Source of the DNA: Rhodospirillaceae bacterium MC!
GTDB taxonomy: Bacteria; Pseudomonadota; Alphaproteobacteria; MC1
Direction: 5' to 3'
Length of the DNA stretch: 53,141 nt
NCBI GenBank assembly: GCA_002632265.1
Contig: NQOV01000013.1
Location: 1-53,141, forward strand
Part shown: positions 17,421 through 26,271 of the stretch, in pieces
How positions within the stretch are numbered: position 1 is the stretch's first letter
Layout of the letters: each line of letters begins with the position of its first letter
The notes under the pieces: model-generated
What the model was told of the DNA's origin: nothing
Databases searched by the model: none
What the model saw: the letters and a program-made list of their open reading frames with translations, nothing else
Position numbers and translations under genes: made by a program

Positions 17421-18339
17421 GGCCTTTAAGGATATGTTTAAGACCGTTTATGCTAGCTTCTTTAGCACTTACCCAACGGTTCTTTACGCCGTAATGATCT
17501 AGAGCCATGTGATAGGGCGAGGCTAGGGTCTTGCTACTAACTATAATCACTTCGCTAGTTTCCACATCTTCAATGGTTGATACGGCTTTGAAAACTTCAT
17601 AACCAATTAAAATGCCTGATAGATACGATCTAACATGATTACTTTCTATTTTTTCCTTACCAACAAAAGTAGCTCGTACTTTAAATAGACTGTTAAGTAG
17701 ATTATCGTTGTCTTTGGCTTCTTTTAAGCCTTTTTGGAAATATTCTTTATCTAAATCCTTAGGATTTTCGTCATTAATTAGAGTACCTAAAAGGGAATGA
17801 TCTTTAAATAGGTTAAAGGTTTCGCCTGTCATCATGGTTTCGAATTTAGAGATTTGATCTTCCTTAAAGAACAACCATTTACTATGAGTACCAGGTAAAC
17901 ATATTGTTGTATTTTTATCACTTATGATATCACGTATGCCGAAAGCTTGGATTTCTTCGCCACGGATAAGATCGTAAGTTTCTATGGCGTTAGTTTCCTT
18001 AATACCTGGTATGATAAAGATATTTTTAAAATCTTTAATTTCATACATATGCTTTGAAAGTTCTTTTGCATTAATTGGTACTGGCAATTGTGGAGCTAAT
18101 TCCCAACCGTAAGGAGCTGATCCGACCATTCCTGATAGATAAACGCATATGCTTTCATCTTTTCGTAGGGGTAATATGTGATTCTTATAGAACTCAATAT
18201 AATTTTCCTTGTTTTGCAGAGTTAAGATCCCTGCTGATGGATGATCAAACTCTTCAAGTAGTTCATATTTCGAATTTAAGGTATAAATACGGCAATTGGT
18301 TGTTCCCCAATCGATATAAATGTATGCTGTATCACTCAT
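17410..18339 (-). CDS. dgoK: 2-dehydro-3-deoxygalactonokinase
   Basis: Phosphorylates 2-keto-3-deoxygalactonate in the De Ley-Doudoroff galactonate pathway. The 309-residue protein opens with the ASKHA phosphate-binding signature DWGTTNCRIYTL (10-21) and contains GTHSKWLFF, typical of DgoK, around residue 150. It starts two bases after the stop of the aldolase gene, so kinase and aldolase are co-translated. Its last codons are part of a family A hairpin. The dehydratase that would make the substrate is not in this window, so the sugar source is unknown. Confidence 0.9.
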   Translation of the reverse strand: MSDTAYIYIDWGTTNCRIYTLNSKYELLEEFDHPSAGILTLQNKENYIEFYKNHILPLRKDESICVYLSGMVGSAPYGWELAPQLPVPINAKELSKHMYEIKDFKNIFIIPGIKETNAIETYDLIRGEEIQAFGIRDIISDKNTTICLPGTHSKWLFFKEDQISKFETMMTGETFNLFKDHSLLGTLINDENPKDLDKEYFQKGLKEAKDNDNLLNSLFKVRATFVGKEKIESNHVRSYLSGILIGYEVFKAVSTIEDVETSEVIIVSSKTLASPYHMALDHYGVKNRWVSAKEASINGLKHILKGLEN

Positions 18340-18341
18340 GA

Positions 18342-18998
18342 TTATTTTCCTTTTAAGTTATTATAGTTGTTTGTGAATTCAATGGCGATTTTCTTGATTT
18401 CATCAACGGCACGCCCTGGTTTATATAAAGAACTGGCGATTCCAAAGCCGTCCACCGCTACATCTGTATAGGGTTTCATGTTTGTAGGATCAATTCCTCC
18501 TACCGCCAACACTTGCGTGCCAACTGGTAACACTGCTTTTATGTTCTTAATGTAATTCGCTCCTAATGTGTTCGCAGGGAAAACCTTAATGGCTGTAACG
18601 CCCATAGCTACCGCACTAAAACATTCCGACGGACTAAAGCAACCTATTAAAGATACGAAATTATATTTCATAACTTCCTTAACAAGCTCTTCATTAAAAT
18701 TGGGAGTAACGATTAATTCTGCGTTGATATCGTTTAACTTCTTTACATCTTCAATATTTAGAACCGTACCCGCACCCACTAAAATATCCGCAGGGCAATG
18801 CTTTCGCAATAACTCAATACTTTTTAATGGCTCTGGCGAATTCATGGGAACTTCAAGCATGGTAAAACCACCCGCAATTAACGCATCAGCCACTTCACAA
18901 ACCTCTTCAGGCTTAACCCCACGCAAAATAGCTACTAAGGGCAACTTACTCGACGCTTGCTCATACATTTTTGTTAAATTTTTATCTTGATTCTTCAT
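18342..18998 (-). CDS. dgoA: 2-dehydro-3-deoxy-6-phosphogalactonate aldolase
   Basis: A class I aldolase that splits KDPGal to pyruvate and glyceraldehyde 3-phosphate. The Schiff-base Lys138 lies in AIKVFPA and the general base Glu49 in MLEVPMNSPEP; the 89-residue spacing equals that of the E. coli enzyme as I recall it. GAGTVL is also present. A longer frame reaches 19037, but the ATG at 18998 has AAGGAA seven bases upstream, giving 218 residues. Pairing with dgoK favours the galactonate enzyme over the glucose-type KDPG aldolase (Eda). Confidence 0.9.
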   Translation of the reverse strand: MKNQDKNLTKMYEQASSKLPLVAILRGVKPEEVCEVADALIAGGFTMLEVPMNSPEPLKSIELLRKHCPADILVGAGTVLNIEDVKKLNDINAELIVTPNFNEELVKEVMKYNFVSLIGCFSPSECFSAVAMGVTAIKVFPANTLGANYIKNIKAVLPVGTQVLAVGGIDPTNMKPYTDVAVDGFGIASSLYKPGRAVDEIKKIAIEFTNNYNNLKGK

Positions 18999-19354
18999 TT
19001 TACATTCCTTAACTTGTTGTATTACATATATTATCATATATCAACTTCAATAAATATACTTCCGTTTTAAAGGAATTGTATATCTGATATATTCATATAT
19101 CTTGTATTATATATTAATTTGACAAACAAGTCAAGAATTTTCTACTTTTTATTTCCCCCCCCACCCTTACCAGCAAAAATATACAAGATTCCTAAAGAAA
19201 ATTAGCCATAAATACAAATAGCCATGACTATATTCATTCATATTATGTTATGTGAAGTTATATTATATTATTGTCATATATTATATTGTCATTCCAGATT
19301 ATATCTCCTCCCGCCAATAAAAAGACCCATTATGTATCATTTCTATCGTTTATA

Positions 19355-19640
19355 CTTGCAGGCCTAAACTAAATCTAATATAAGTAGATATAATACTACT
19401 TTAAATATATTATAACAAACTAACAGCATATCTACAAACCGCCACTTTATTAAATCATACTTAAAATAGTAATATATATACTAATTATATACCTATATTA
19501 GGCCAGCAAACATAATAATAAGCAGAATACAACACAATCATATTTTCTTTGTAATATTGTAATATTGTGATGTTCTGTTATAACTTGAAATAATAATACA
19601 ACCATATTTATTAAGATATTATTTTTGTCTGTCCTGCAAT
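19355..19640 (-). repeat. Family C palindromic repeat, copy 2
   Basis: On the minus strand it starts with a leader holding TTATAACAGAACATCACAA, then a segment bounded by TTTGCTGGCCTAA (near 19500) and AGGCCTGCAAG (near 19360). Both copies also share an inner TACTTAAAATAGTAATA-type motif. It is longer than copy 1, because the inner part has diverged. Confidence 0.65.
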
Positions 19641-19641
19641 C

Positions 19642-19678
19642 TATCATATCAGGCCTATTATTTAGGCCTGATATGATA
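19642..19678 (-). terminator. AGGCCT-centred hairpin after pgm
   Basis: TATCATATCAGGCCTA and TAGGCCTGATATGATA pair perfectly over 16 bases with a five-base loop. A related hairpin follows the sirtuin gene at 26147-26203. No T-run follows directly, so a terminator role is probable but unproven. Confidence 0.5.
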
Positions 19679-19699
19679 AAGCAAGCAAAACATCTGCCC

Positions 19700-19760
19700 C
19701 TAAAAAATGCGACCACCTAGCAAGATATTGGCTTGGGTAGGTGGTGTAAAAACTATGGCG
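19700..19760 (-). repeat. Family B 3'-flank repeat after pgm
   Basis: On the minus strand, CCACCTA and TAGGTGG enclose CTTGC, followed by TGGTCGCA. This matches the CGGTCGCAC portion of the copy at 28.5 kb. It begins within a few bases of the pgm stop. Confidence 0.55.
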
Positions 19761-19764
19761 ATGG

Positions 19765-21387
19765 TTAGAATACAGATAGATCGGGTTTATCTTTATTGGC
19801 TAACTCTTGTAGTTTGGCAAGTTTTGCCCCTAAGATTGATACTGCGTTTAATTTGCTTGGCACTGGGGAAGTTGTGTCATTTTTATCGTAAGCACTTACA
19901 TATACTCGTAGGGTTGCTCCGACTGTGCCTGTGCCTGATAGACGATATACCAAGCGAGATTCATTTTCAAGATCAAGGATAACACCTTGATTATCGGCTT
20001 TATTTCCGTTGATTGGATCTTCATAATTAAAGACATAAGCGTCAAGAATTTTCACATTATCCACGCTAGTACCTTTTAGGGATTTAGTTGCACTAGCTAG
20101 AGAGTTATAGATATTTGCTCCTTGTTCTGATGATACATTATAATCATTACGCAAGAAGTAATCACGTCCGTATTTTGCCCAGTGTTCTTCGACGATTTCA
20201 TCAACGCTCATATTACGAGCTGTAAGGATAGAAAGCCATGCAAGAATTGTCCATAGGCCGTCCTTTTCACGTACGTGGTTTGAGCCTGTACCGTATGATT
20301 CTTCTCCGCAGAGAGTGATTTTTCCTGCATCAAGTAATGAGCCGAAGAATTTCCAACCTGTTGGTGTTTCGTAGCAATTCATATTCAGCTCTTTTGCCAC
20401 ACGATCGACCGCTCCTGATGTGGGCATAGATCTTGCTACACCTTCAACCTTTAATCCATTTAAGTATTGCGAATTGGCACATAAGATAGCTAAGCTATCA
20501 GAGGGAACAACTGCAGATTTACCACCAACAATCATATTACGATCGCCATCGCCATCGGACGCAGAACCGAAAGAAATGGAAGAATCATTTTTCATTACCG
20601 AGATTAACTCATGGGTATTAGTGGGATTAGGATCAGGATGTAAACCACCGAAATCCGATAAAGTAACACAATTTAACAGACTACTTTCATCCAAGCCCAA
20701 GCGATTTACGAAGATTTCACGAGCGTATCCGCCTGTAACTGCGTTCATGGCGTCAAATCTGATTTTTAAATTCTGCTCTTTAATTTTAGTTTTCATCATG
20801 GAAAAATCGAACAAGCTTTCCATAAGATCGGCGTATATTTTAGTTGTGTCTAGAACTTCGATAGTTGTAGAACCTGCCTCGATAGTATGTTCCTTTGAGA
20901 TATCAAAATCATCCACATCAGCAAAAGAGAAAAAGCTTATATTTTTCGACTGATTATATATGGCCCCTGTAACATCTTCGGTAGCTGGACCACCATTTTT
21001 AGTATTATATTTAATACCGAAATCCTTATCTGGTCCTGCTGGATTATGACTTGCTGATAAAATAATCCCGCCTTCTGCTTGACGTGTGCGAATTAAATGG
21101 GAAGCACAAGGAGTCGACAAAATACCATTCTGCCCCACAATAACACGGCGAATTTCAAAAGCTATCGCCATTTTTAAGATTTTTTGAATTACCACATCAT
21201 TATAATAACGTCCATCGCCACCTAAAACAAGGATACCACCTTTTAAACGTCCGCTAGCTTTGAAGATTGCAGTAATGAAATTTTCCACATATGTGGGATT
21301 TTGAAAAACTTCGGTTTTTTTTCTCAATCCGCTAGTACCAGGATTTTGATCATCAAATGGTAAAGTATCTATTGTTACGATTTTCAT
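19765..21387 (-). CDS. pgm: Phosphoglucomutase (alpha-D-glucose phosphate-specific)
   Basis: Interconverts glucose 1-phosphate and glucose 6-phosphate, feeding UDP-glucose and glycan synthesis. The 540 residues show the phosphoserine loop in SASHNPAGPD (Ser113), the magnesium loop DGDGDRN, the sugar-binding GEESYGTGSNHVREKDGLW, and the C-terminal phosphate-binding RLSGTGTVGATLR. The SASHNP form and the length place it with the PGM1-like type rather than the shorter phosphomannomutase type. AGGTG lies about eight bases before the ATG. It is transcribed alone. Confidence 0.94.
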   Translation of the reverse strand: MKIVTIDTLPFDDQNPGTSGLRKKTEVFQNPTYVENFITAIFKASGRLKGGILVLGGDGRYYNDVVIQKILKMAIAFEIRRVIVGQNGILSTPCASHLIRTRQAEGGIILSASHNPAGPDKDFGIKYNTKNGGPATEDVTGAIYNQSKNISFFSFADVDDFDISKEHTIEAGSTTIEVLDTTKIYADLMESLFDFSMMKTKIKEQNLKIRFDAMNAVTGGYAREIFVNRLGLDESSLLNCVTLSDFGGLHPDPNPTNTHELISVMKNDSSISFGSASDGDGDRNMIVGGKSAVVPSDSLAILCANSQYLNGLKVEGVARSMPTSGAVDRVAKELNMNCYETPTGWKFFGSLLDAGKITLCGEESYGTGSNHVREKDGLWTILAWLSILTARNMSVDEIVEEHWAKYGRDYFLRNDYNVSSEQGANIYNSLASATKSLKGTSVDNVKILDAYVFNYEDPINGNKADNQGVILDLENESRLVYRLSGTGTVGATLRVYVSAYDKNDTTSPVPSKLNAVSILGAKLAKLQELANKDKPDLSVF

Positions 21388-21549
21388 ATATTACACCTAT
21401 CTTTTTTATGGTTTGCTAATGATTGTTATTCATGCTAATTAGTAACTTATAACATAATATTACGTATTTGTCAAATTAAAAATATATTTTTGCGGAATAA
21501 TATTTTTTTACATAGACTTAATAGGAACTTTTTTCCACTCAATAGTTCT

Positions 21550-21582
21550 ATTTTAAAGGGTGCATATTATGATCTGTAGCAG
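21550..21582 (-). repeat. Half copy of family A after the class IV aminotransferase
   Basis: TTTTAAAGGGTGCATATTAT resembles the right arm of family A (CTTTAAGGTGCATATTAC) at the same position relative to a stop codon. The partner arm is missing, so this is a decayed or partial copy. Confidence 0.4.
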
Positions 21583-21586
21583 ATTT

Positions 21587-22537
21587 TTATTCGACGAATT
21601 CGCTCGAATTTTCGATACTTTCAAGAATTAACTTTCTCGCTAACTTAGCCATGTCTCCCACTTTGCCGTTGGCGATTTCTTTACCGTCCACATTAATAAT
21701 AGGCACTGCTTGGGTTGTTGTTCCTATGGCGATAACTTCTTTGGCTTGAAAGATTTCTGCTTTCTTGATCGCTTGATCCTTAAGAACGCTATGACCATTT
21801 TTAATCAATAAATCGGCTAAAAGATTCACAGTAGTTCCCTTTAAAGCACGCTTAAAAGAGGGAATTAGAATGTTATCATTTTGATCTACTATAATGATAT
21901 TTTCGGTTGTTCCCTCGGTTAAGATATCATGTTCATCGAATACCAAAGGCAGATCATAACCCTTATCCAAGGCTTCTTTTTTCATTAACACATTCGGCAG
22001 ATAATTCAAGCTTTTTACTGTAGCTAAATACTCTTCTTTTGCTCTATAGCTTGATGTTAAAGCTTTAACACCGTCAATATACACATGTTCTCCATAGCCT
22101 GTGAAAACAGTACAGATAACATATAAACTACTTTCTTTACAATCCTTAGGATTTACGCCGAAACTCCCGACGCCACGTCCAACAAAAATACGAATGACAG
22201 ATTTTTTAACTTTTCCCGCCAAGGCCACTTGTGCGATAATCTTGCGTAATTCATCTAAACTACAAGGCAAACTTATGCCGATTTTTTCTGCCGATATTTT
22301 CAAGCGTTCCAAATGCTCACTCAATAAGAAGAAGCTGCCATTGTTATGGGCCAAAGCCTCGAAAACTCCGTCGCCACGGTGGACCATATGATCATCCAAC
22401 GGCACTAAACACAAGCGAGGATTTTCACATATGGCCTTAATATGACTATTATAAAAAGCAAGAATATTATTCTCTCCTGCTTTTGGCGTATTTTTGATTT
22501 TATTAAAATACTGATCTGTATCTAAAACTGGTAACAT
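21587..22537 (-). CDS. Class IV aminotransferase (D-amino acid transaminase-like)
   Basis: This 316-residue fold-type IV PLP enzyme has the lysine K175 in TVKSLNYLPNVLMKKEAL. That sequence is closer to D-amino acid aminotransferase than to IlvE or aminodeoxychorismate lyase. Other marks are DDHMVHRGDGVFEAL (49-63), VGRGVGSFGVNP, and LTEGTTENIIIVD, which binds the PLP phosphate. The N-terminal DDHMVHRG is shared with plant enzymes that act as both D-amino acid transaminase and aminodeoxychorismate lyase, so folate synthesis is an alternative role. AAGGAAAAC precedes the ATG. The two racemase genes nearby make D-amino acid metabolism plausible. Confidence 0.85.
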   Translation of the reverse strand: MLPVLDTDQYFNKIKNTPKAGENNILAFYNSHIKAICENPRLCLVPLDDHMVHRGDGVFEALAHNNGSFFLLSEHLERLKISAEKIGISLPCSLDELRKIIAQVALAGKVKKSVIRIFVGRGVGSFGVNPKDCKESSLYVICTVFTGYGEHVYIDGVKALTSSYRAKEEYLATVKSLNYLPNVLMKKEALDKGYDLPLVFDEHDILTEGTTENIIIVDQNDNILIPSFKRALKGTTVNLLADLLIKNGHSVLKDQAIKKAEIFQAKEVIAIGTTTQAVPIINVDGKEIANGKVGDMAKLARKLILESIENSSEFVE

Positions 22538-22628
22538 TATCTTGTTTTCCTTAAATTGTAAATTGTAAATTATGATTTGTGTTTTATGCTTTGAAAAATA
22601 AGCGAAAATGTACTTTTTCCCACTCTTT

Positions 22629-23522
22629 TTATCTATTTAGGAGTCTATCGAGATTATACAATTTATATTTCTCTATGGTATGTTGTAAGATATCAACATA
22701 TTCATTTCCTATGCCTGAATATCCGTGAAGAGCGTTGATCATGTAGCTACTTGAAAAGTGGTGTGAGCGAATTTCTCGTAAGTCTCGATATCTTCGACCT
22801 CTACCGAAAACCCGAATATAGGAATACATGGAATCATAAATACTATTAAAAGCTTTTATGCGATGTTTCATTCCTGCTTTTCTGTGTCTTGGAATTATCC
22901 CTTTATCAAGTTTTTTATATGTCCATTCGCCGAATAAGGAATTGCCTTTTCTTGCGAAGTATGATCTCCCCCACGCACTTTCTACTATGGCTTGAGCTAT
23001 CATCATACTCATGGGGACAGCGTCAACCCGAGCTAAGAAATCGGCTTTGTTTGCTCTTTTACCTGCAAAATCCTTTTCTAACTTGGCAAGTAGCAACTCT
23101 TCATTGGTTGATAAGTTCTTTTTAGACAATAAATATTTCAATCTTGCACGCAAACTCAAAACATGCTTATTCACAAGGAGAGCATTGGGAATCAACATAC
23201 ATACAAAGTACTTATTTGCTTTCAGAGTATATTTTTTATTGTCCATATCAAAGGGGATATTTTTAATCAACTTTTTAGGTTGGGAATAGTTATTTATATT
23301 ATCACAATTATAGCCATTTTCCTTATAGATTGATTCCAACTGGGAAAAGCTATTCACATAAATATATTGTACATTTTCCTTATACTGATAATCAAAGGTA
23401 GCATAGTGCATGATTGTAACTTTACTTTTTTGCTTTCTTGTTAAAAAATATCCCTCACTTAGTACCACCAATAGCAATACTAATATCAGAAAAAGATATC
23501 GAGCCAATATTATAATTTTCAT
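22629..23522 (-). CDS. Membrane-anchored Bax-like glucosaminidase
   Basis: The protein has an N-terminal signal-anchor helix (about 3-24) and a C-terminal Bax/FlgJ-type glucosaminidase domain. VPMSMMIAQAIVESAWGRSY contains the catalytic Glu (residue 181), followed by ARKGNSLFGEW and later FNSIYDSMYSYIR. Such enzymes cut peptidoglycan glycan strands in the periplasm. The frame extends to 23549, but the ATG at 23522 has AGG at a sensible distance and starts directly before the anchor, giving 297 residues. It lies between the chemoreceptor and the class IV aminotransferase, each apparently a separate unit. No flagellar genes are nearby. Confidence 0.85.
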   Translation of the reverse strand: MKIIILARYLFLILVLLLVVLSEGYFLTRKQKSKVTIMHYATFDYQYKENVQYIYVNSFSQLESIYKENGYNCDNINNYSQPKKLIKNIPFDMDNKKYTLKANKYFVCMLIPNALLVNKHVLSLRARLKYLLSKKNLSTNEELLLAKLEKDFAGKRANKADFLARVDAVPMSMMIAQAIVESAWGRSYFARKGNSLFGEWTYKKLDKGIIPRHRKAGMKHRIKAFNSIYDSMYSYIRVFGRGRRYRDLREIRSHHFSSSYMINALHGYSGIGNEYVDILQHTIEKYKLYNLDRLLNR

Positions 23523-23585
23523 AATATCCATACCTAAATTAAAACACATTTGAATAATTTTTAACTATTATAACAAATAATTACA

Positions 23586-23625
23586 AAAAAAGCATTAACT
23601 TTTATTATAAGGATAATGCTTTTTT
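23586..23625 (-). terminator. Intrinsic terminator of the chemoreceptor gene
   Basis: AAAAAAGCATTA (23586-23597) pairs with TAATGCTTTTTT (23614-23625) around a 16-base loop, with T-runs on both strands. It lies more than 200 bases beyond the chemoreceptor stop, with family A copies in between. Confidence 0.75.
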
Positions 23626-23640
23626 ATATATGGTTTTCAT

Positions 23641-23832
23641 GAGTACATATCTACCTTAGCCATACTTTAAGGTGCATATTACGACCTATTAAAGATCGTG
23701 AAAAGGATCGTGAAAAGGATCGTGAAAAAGGTCGTGAAAAAGGTCGTAAGATGTGCCTTAAAGCATGGCGACATGTACTCATATCTACCTTAGCCATACT
23801 TTAAGGTGCATATTACGACCTTTAGCACGATC
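23641..23832 (-). repeat. Family A hairpin plus half copy and 12-mer tandem repeat, after the chemoreceptor gene
   Basis: A full unit has arms at 23738-23769 and 23793-23823 (GTCGTAA...CCTTAAAGCATGGC against GCCATACTTTAAGG...TTACGAC) and a loop with GACATGTACTCATATCTACC. A half unit lies at 23641-23690. Between them, about four and a half units of GATCGTGAAAAG repeat (23694-23750). The outer stem sequence here (GGTCGTAA) differs from that at engB and dgoK (AAAATTAG) and is matched in both arms. Confidence 0.85.
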
Positions 23833-23833
23833 C

Positions 23834-25555
23834 TTACTTCATGGATGATAGGAAATTACTTACAGACTGTTCTAAGCTTAAAGTCTCCTCTGATAACTGT
23901 TTTGATGCTTCGAGAACTTGAAGAGATGAGGAATTAACTTCTGTAGATCCTGATTTAACTTCTTCTACTCCTGAAGATATTTTCTGTGCACCTAGGCGGA
24001 TTGTATCCATACTGCGGTTGATTTCTCCCATGGTGGCGGTTTGCTCTTCAATGGCTGAAGATATCGCTCCGTAGCGTTCGGATGTATTTTGGATCACTCC
24101 AACAATATTATTTACCGCAGATGAAGCTTCGCTTGTTTCTCCTTGGACTGTTTCAATTTGTGAGCGAATCTCTTCGGTAGCTTTAGCGGTTTGTTCCGCT
24201 AAATTCTTCACTTCTGACGCTACCACGGCGAATCCTTTCCCTGCGTCGCCTGCACGAGCGGCCTCGATTGTGGCATTTAAAGCAAGCAAGTTAGTTTGAT
24301 CAGCGATATCGGTAATTAAGCTTACCACTTCGGAAATCTTACCAACGGATTGGACTAATGTGGCAATGGTGTCAACGGTTTGTTGTCCTTCGGTTGCTCC
24401 CTTTTGAGCGGCGGTTGCTCCTTCGGATATATTATGGCTAACTTCTTGGATAGAGGCGTGCATCTCTTCGGCAGAGGCTGCCACACGATCGATATTTTCT
24501 GATGATTCGTTAGCCGAATTGGAAATGGAAATGGATTTCTTTTCCGAAGTAGAGGCCACACTACTCATATGAGTTGCGGTATTTCTCATGAGCTTTGAAG
24601 ATTCGGTAAACGCAGTGATAACCGTTGAGATCTGATCTTCAAAAATCTTAATACGCTCTAAAAGATCCTTTTTGGCTTCCTTTTCCACACGTTTAAGTTT
24701 TTCTTCTTGTTGTGCTTCGGCTTCTTTGGCTGATCCCAATTGGGATCTAAATATCTCAATTTGGATACCGATATCGCCAATGGATGAATTATAATTCTTT
24801 TGCAAAACCGCTTCCGACAAATCGCCATTTGCCATTCTTCCCACATGGGCAGTGATTTTGCGGATCTGCTTAACAATCTCAATTGTCATCATAATGGCAA
24901 AGATCAACATTACAATGGCCGATACACTAATCACTATCATGATAATTAATTCTAAATCATTTAATTCTTTTTCCGCATTATCGATTGAGCCACTGTGCAT
25001 ACCTGCCCCAAATGTCCACCCCCAACGTGAAGTTTTATAAACAAAAGCGGTTTTTTTCGTAACAGTCCCTTTGTTATCCGTTAACTGATAATACACAGTC
25101 CTAATCTCTCCAGGATGATCTTTCGCTCCATTTACCACGGTTTGATCTCCTGATTTATATGGCTCTGGCACATTATGAAAGTTTTGACCTATTTGATTCT
25201 TAACAACATGTGCGAGAATTATATCATGATTATCAAAAGCAAAAATATAATCATCGCCGATCTTACCAGTGGAGTTTGTAAATTCTATTTTATTGAGAAT
25301 CTTTTTAGCTCGTGCTTGGGCAACTTCTTTTGTTAAAATGCCGTCGGCCTCCATTTGCTCAAGAGCTACAATGGAAATTCGTACCGAATCAACCAAGTTA
25401 TGGGAATTTTGTAAGGCCACATTCCTATAACTATCCATATTACGATCGGCTATTCTCGAAAAAAGCTTTGCCGATATCCCAATCGCTACAAAAGAAAGAA
25501 TTGACATTATAATCAAAATTACAAATGCCATTTTAATTGAAATTTTTTTCAACAT
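23834..25555 (-). CDS. Methyl-accepting chemotaxis protein with single Cache sensor
   Basis: A transmembrane chemoreceptor of 573 residues. It has a membrane helix at 10-30, a periplasmic sCache-type sensor (about 35-195, with [19 protein letters not shown] and WGWTFGAGM), a second helix at 202-224, a HAMP domain (about 225-277) and a signalling domain. The signalling tip is [20 protein letters not shown] followed by [13 protein letters not shown]. sCache domains often bind small organic acids, but the ligand is not predictable here. No CheR-tethering pentapeptide is visible at the C-terminus. AAAAAGG precedes the ATG. Chemotaxis kinase and flagellar genes must lie elsewhere. Confidence 0.93.
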   Translation of the reverse strand: MLKKISIKMAFVILIIMSILSFVAIGISAKLFSRIADRNMDSYRNVALQNSHNLVDSVRISIVALEQMEADGILTKEVAQARAKKILNKIEFTNSTGKIGDDYIFAFDNHDIILAHVVKNQIGQNFHNVPEPYKSGDQTVVNGAKDHPGEIRTVYYQLTDNKGTVTKKTAFVYKTSRWGWTFGAGMHSGSIDNAEKELNDLELIIMIVISVSAIVMLIFAIMMTIEIVKQIRKITAHVGRMANGDLSEAVLQKNYNSSIGDIGIQIEIFRSQLGSAKEAEAQQEEKLKRVEKEAKKDLLERIKIFEDQISTVITAFTESSKLMRNTATHMSSVASTSEKKSISISNSANESSENIDRVAASAEEMHASIQEVSHNISEGATAAQKGATEGQQTVDTIATLVQSVGKISEVVSLITDIADQTNLLALNATIEAARAGDAGKGFAVVASEVKNLAEQTAKATEEIRSQIETVQGETSEASSAVNNIVGVIQNTSERYGAISSAIEEQTATMGEINRSMDTIRLGAQKISSGVEEVKSGSTEVNSSSLQVLEASKQLSEETLSLEQSVSNFLSSMK

Positions 25556-26146
25556 TTTTTATATACCTTTTTGAATACCATTATTAAGTTATTTAAGTTA
25601 CTAATTGTAATTCTAATGATTAATCTATTTTATAATTAATCTTCTAACTTAAACTATTATAACTATTAATTAATTAGTTAAGCGTATAATCTATGCTAAC
25701 ATGTTTATATTATAATTACAATAGTTTTTATTCCCTATTAATTTGTCTTACAAGGATAATAAATATATCGGACATATTTCACTCAAGAATAAGTATTTGT
25801 TTTAAAAGTAAATATCTTTACTCACTTGTATTTATAATACAAAATCAATAAAATAATATTTCTCAAAAAAATAGCCATATATAATGGATTTTATAAAATA
25901 ACTATCCTAATAAAATTAATATCCCAAACATCCACCCACTCCAAACAAAAAATATTCCCCTCACCTCAAACAAAAACCCACAAAACCCCACATATTAACA
26001 CCAGAATACCAACAATTCCCGCATATACCACCTTTTATCCCACAACCAATACAAAAACCTAAGATAATCACATAAATTAGCCAAAAAAATTTAAAACCAA
26101 CCACAACCATACATCCATCTTCTTTTTATGTTATATATCTTATCTT

Positions 26147-26203
26147 GCCATACTCTTACTATGTCAGGCCTAAATATTAGGCCTGACATAGTAAGAGTAT
26201 GGC
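26147..26203 (-). terminator. Perfect 27-base-pair hairpin after the sirtuin gene
   Basis: The arms 26147-26173 and 26177-26203 are exact reverse complements, with GGCCTAA at the tip and a three-base loop. The centre resembles the pgm hairpin, but the outer stem sequence is different. No T-run follows, so it may act in mRNA stability or as a DNA cruciform rather than as a standard terminator. Confidence 0.7.
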
Positions 26204-26270
26204 CGTCTATCCAGATCTCCACCCAAGCAGAGCCATAAAGCAAGCCTTAAACTACGAGCCAGACAGTAAC
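26204..26270 (-). repeat. Family B 3'-flank repeat after the sirtuin gene
   Basis: On the minus strand, TCTGGATAGACGGCC follows GGGTGGAGA. An upstream TCTGGCTCGTAGTTTAAGGC resembles TCTAGCTTGTGCTTAGGGC after alr. It occupies the space between the stop codon and the long hairpin. Confidence 0.55.
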
Positions 26271-26271
26271 A

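Larger units (their letters stand above)
18999..19764. other. Gene-free, repeat-rich gap between the dgo operon and pgm
   Basis: This 766-base AT-rich stretch has no credible gene. It carries the undefined dgo promoter region, a run of eight C residues near 19155, a family C element (19355-19640), a perfect AGGCCT-centred hairpin (19642-19678) and a family B element next to the pgm stop. Read from pgm, the order is stop, B, hairpin, C. Confidence 0.7.
25556..26271. other. Gene-free gap with a G-depleted segment between the chemoreceptor and sirtuin genes
   Basis: There is no credible gene in these 716 bases. The first 360 are AT-rich. Bases 25921-26100 contain, by hand count, 60 C but only 4 G on the plus strand, a strong asymmetry over 180 bases. 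The last part holds a 27-base perfect hairpin and a family B copy that follow the sirtuin stop. Confidence 0.75.
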
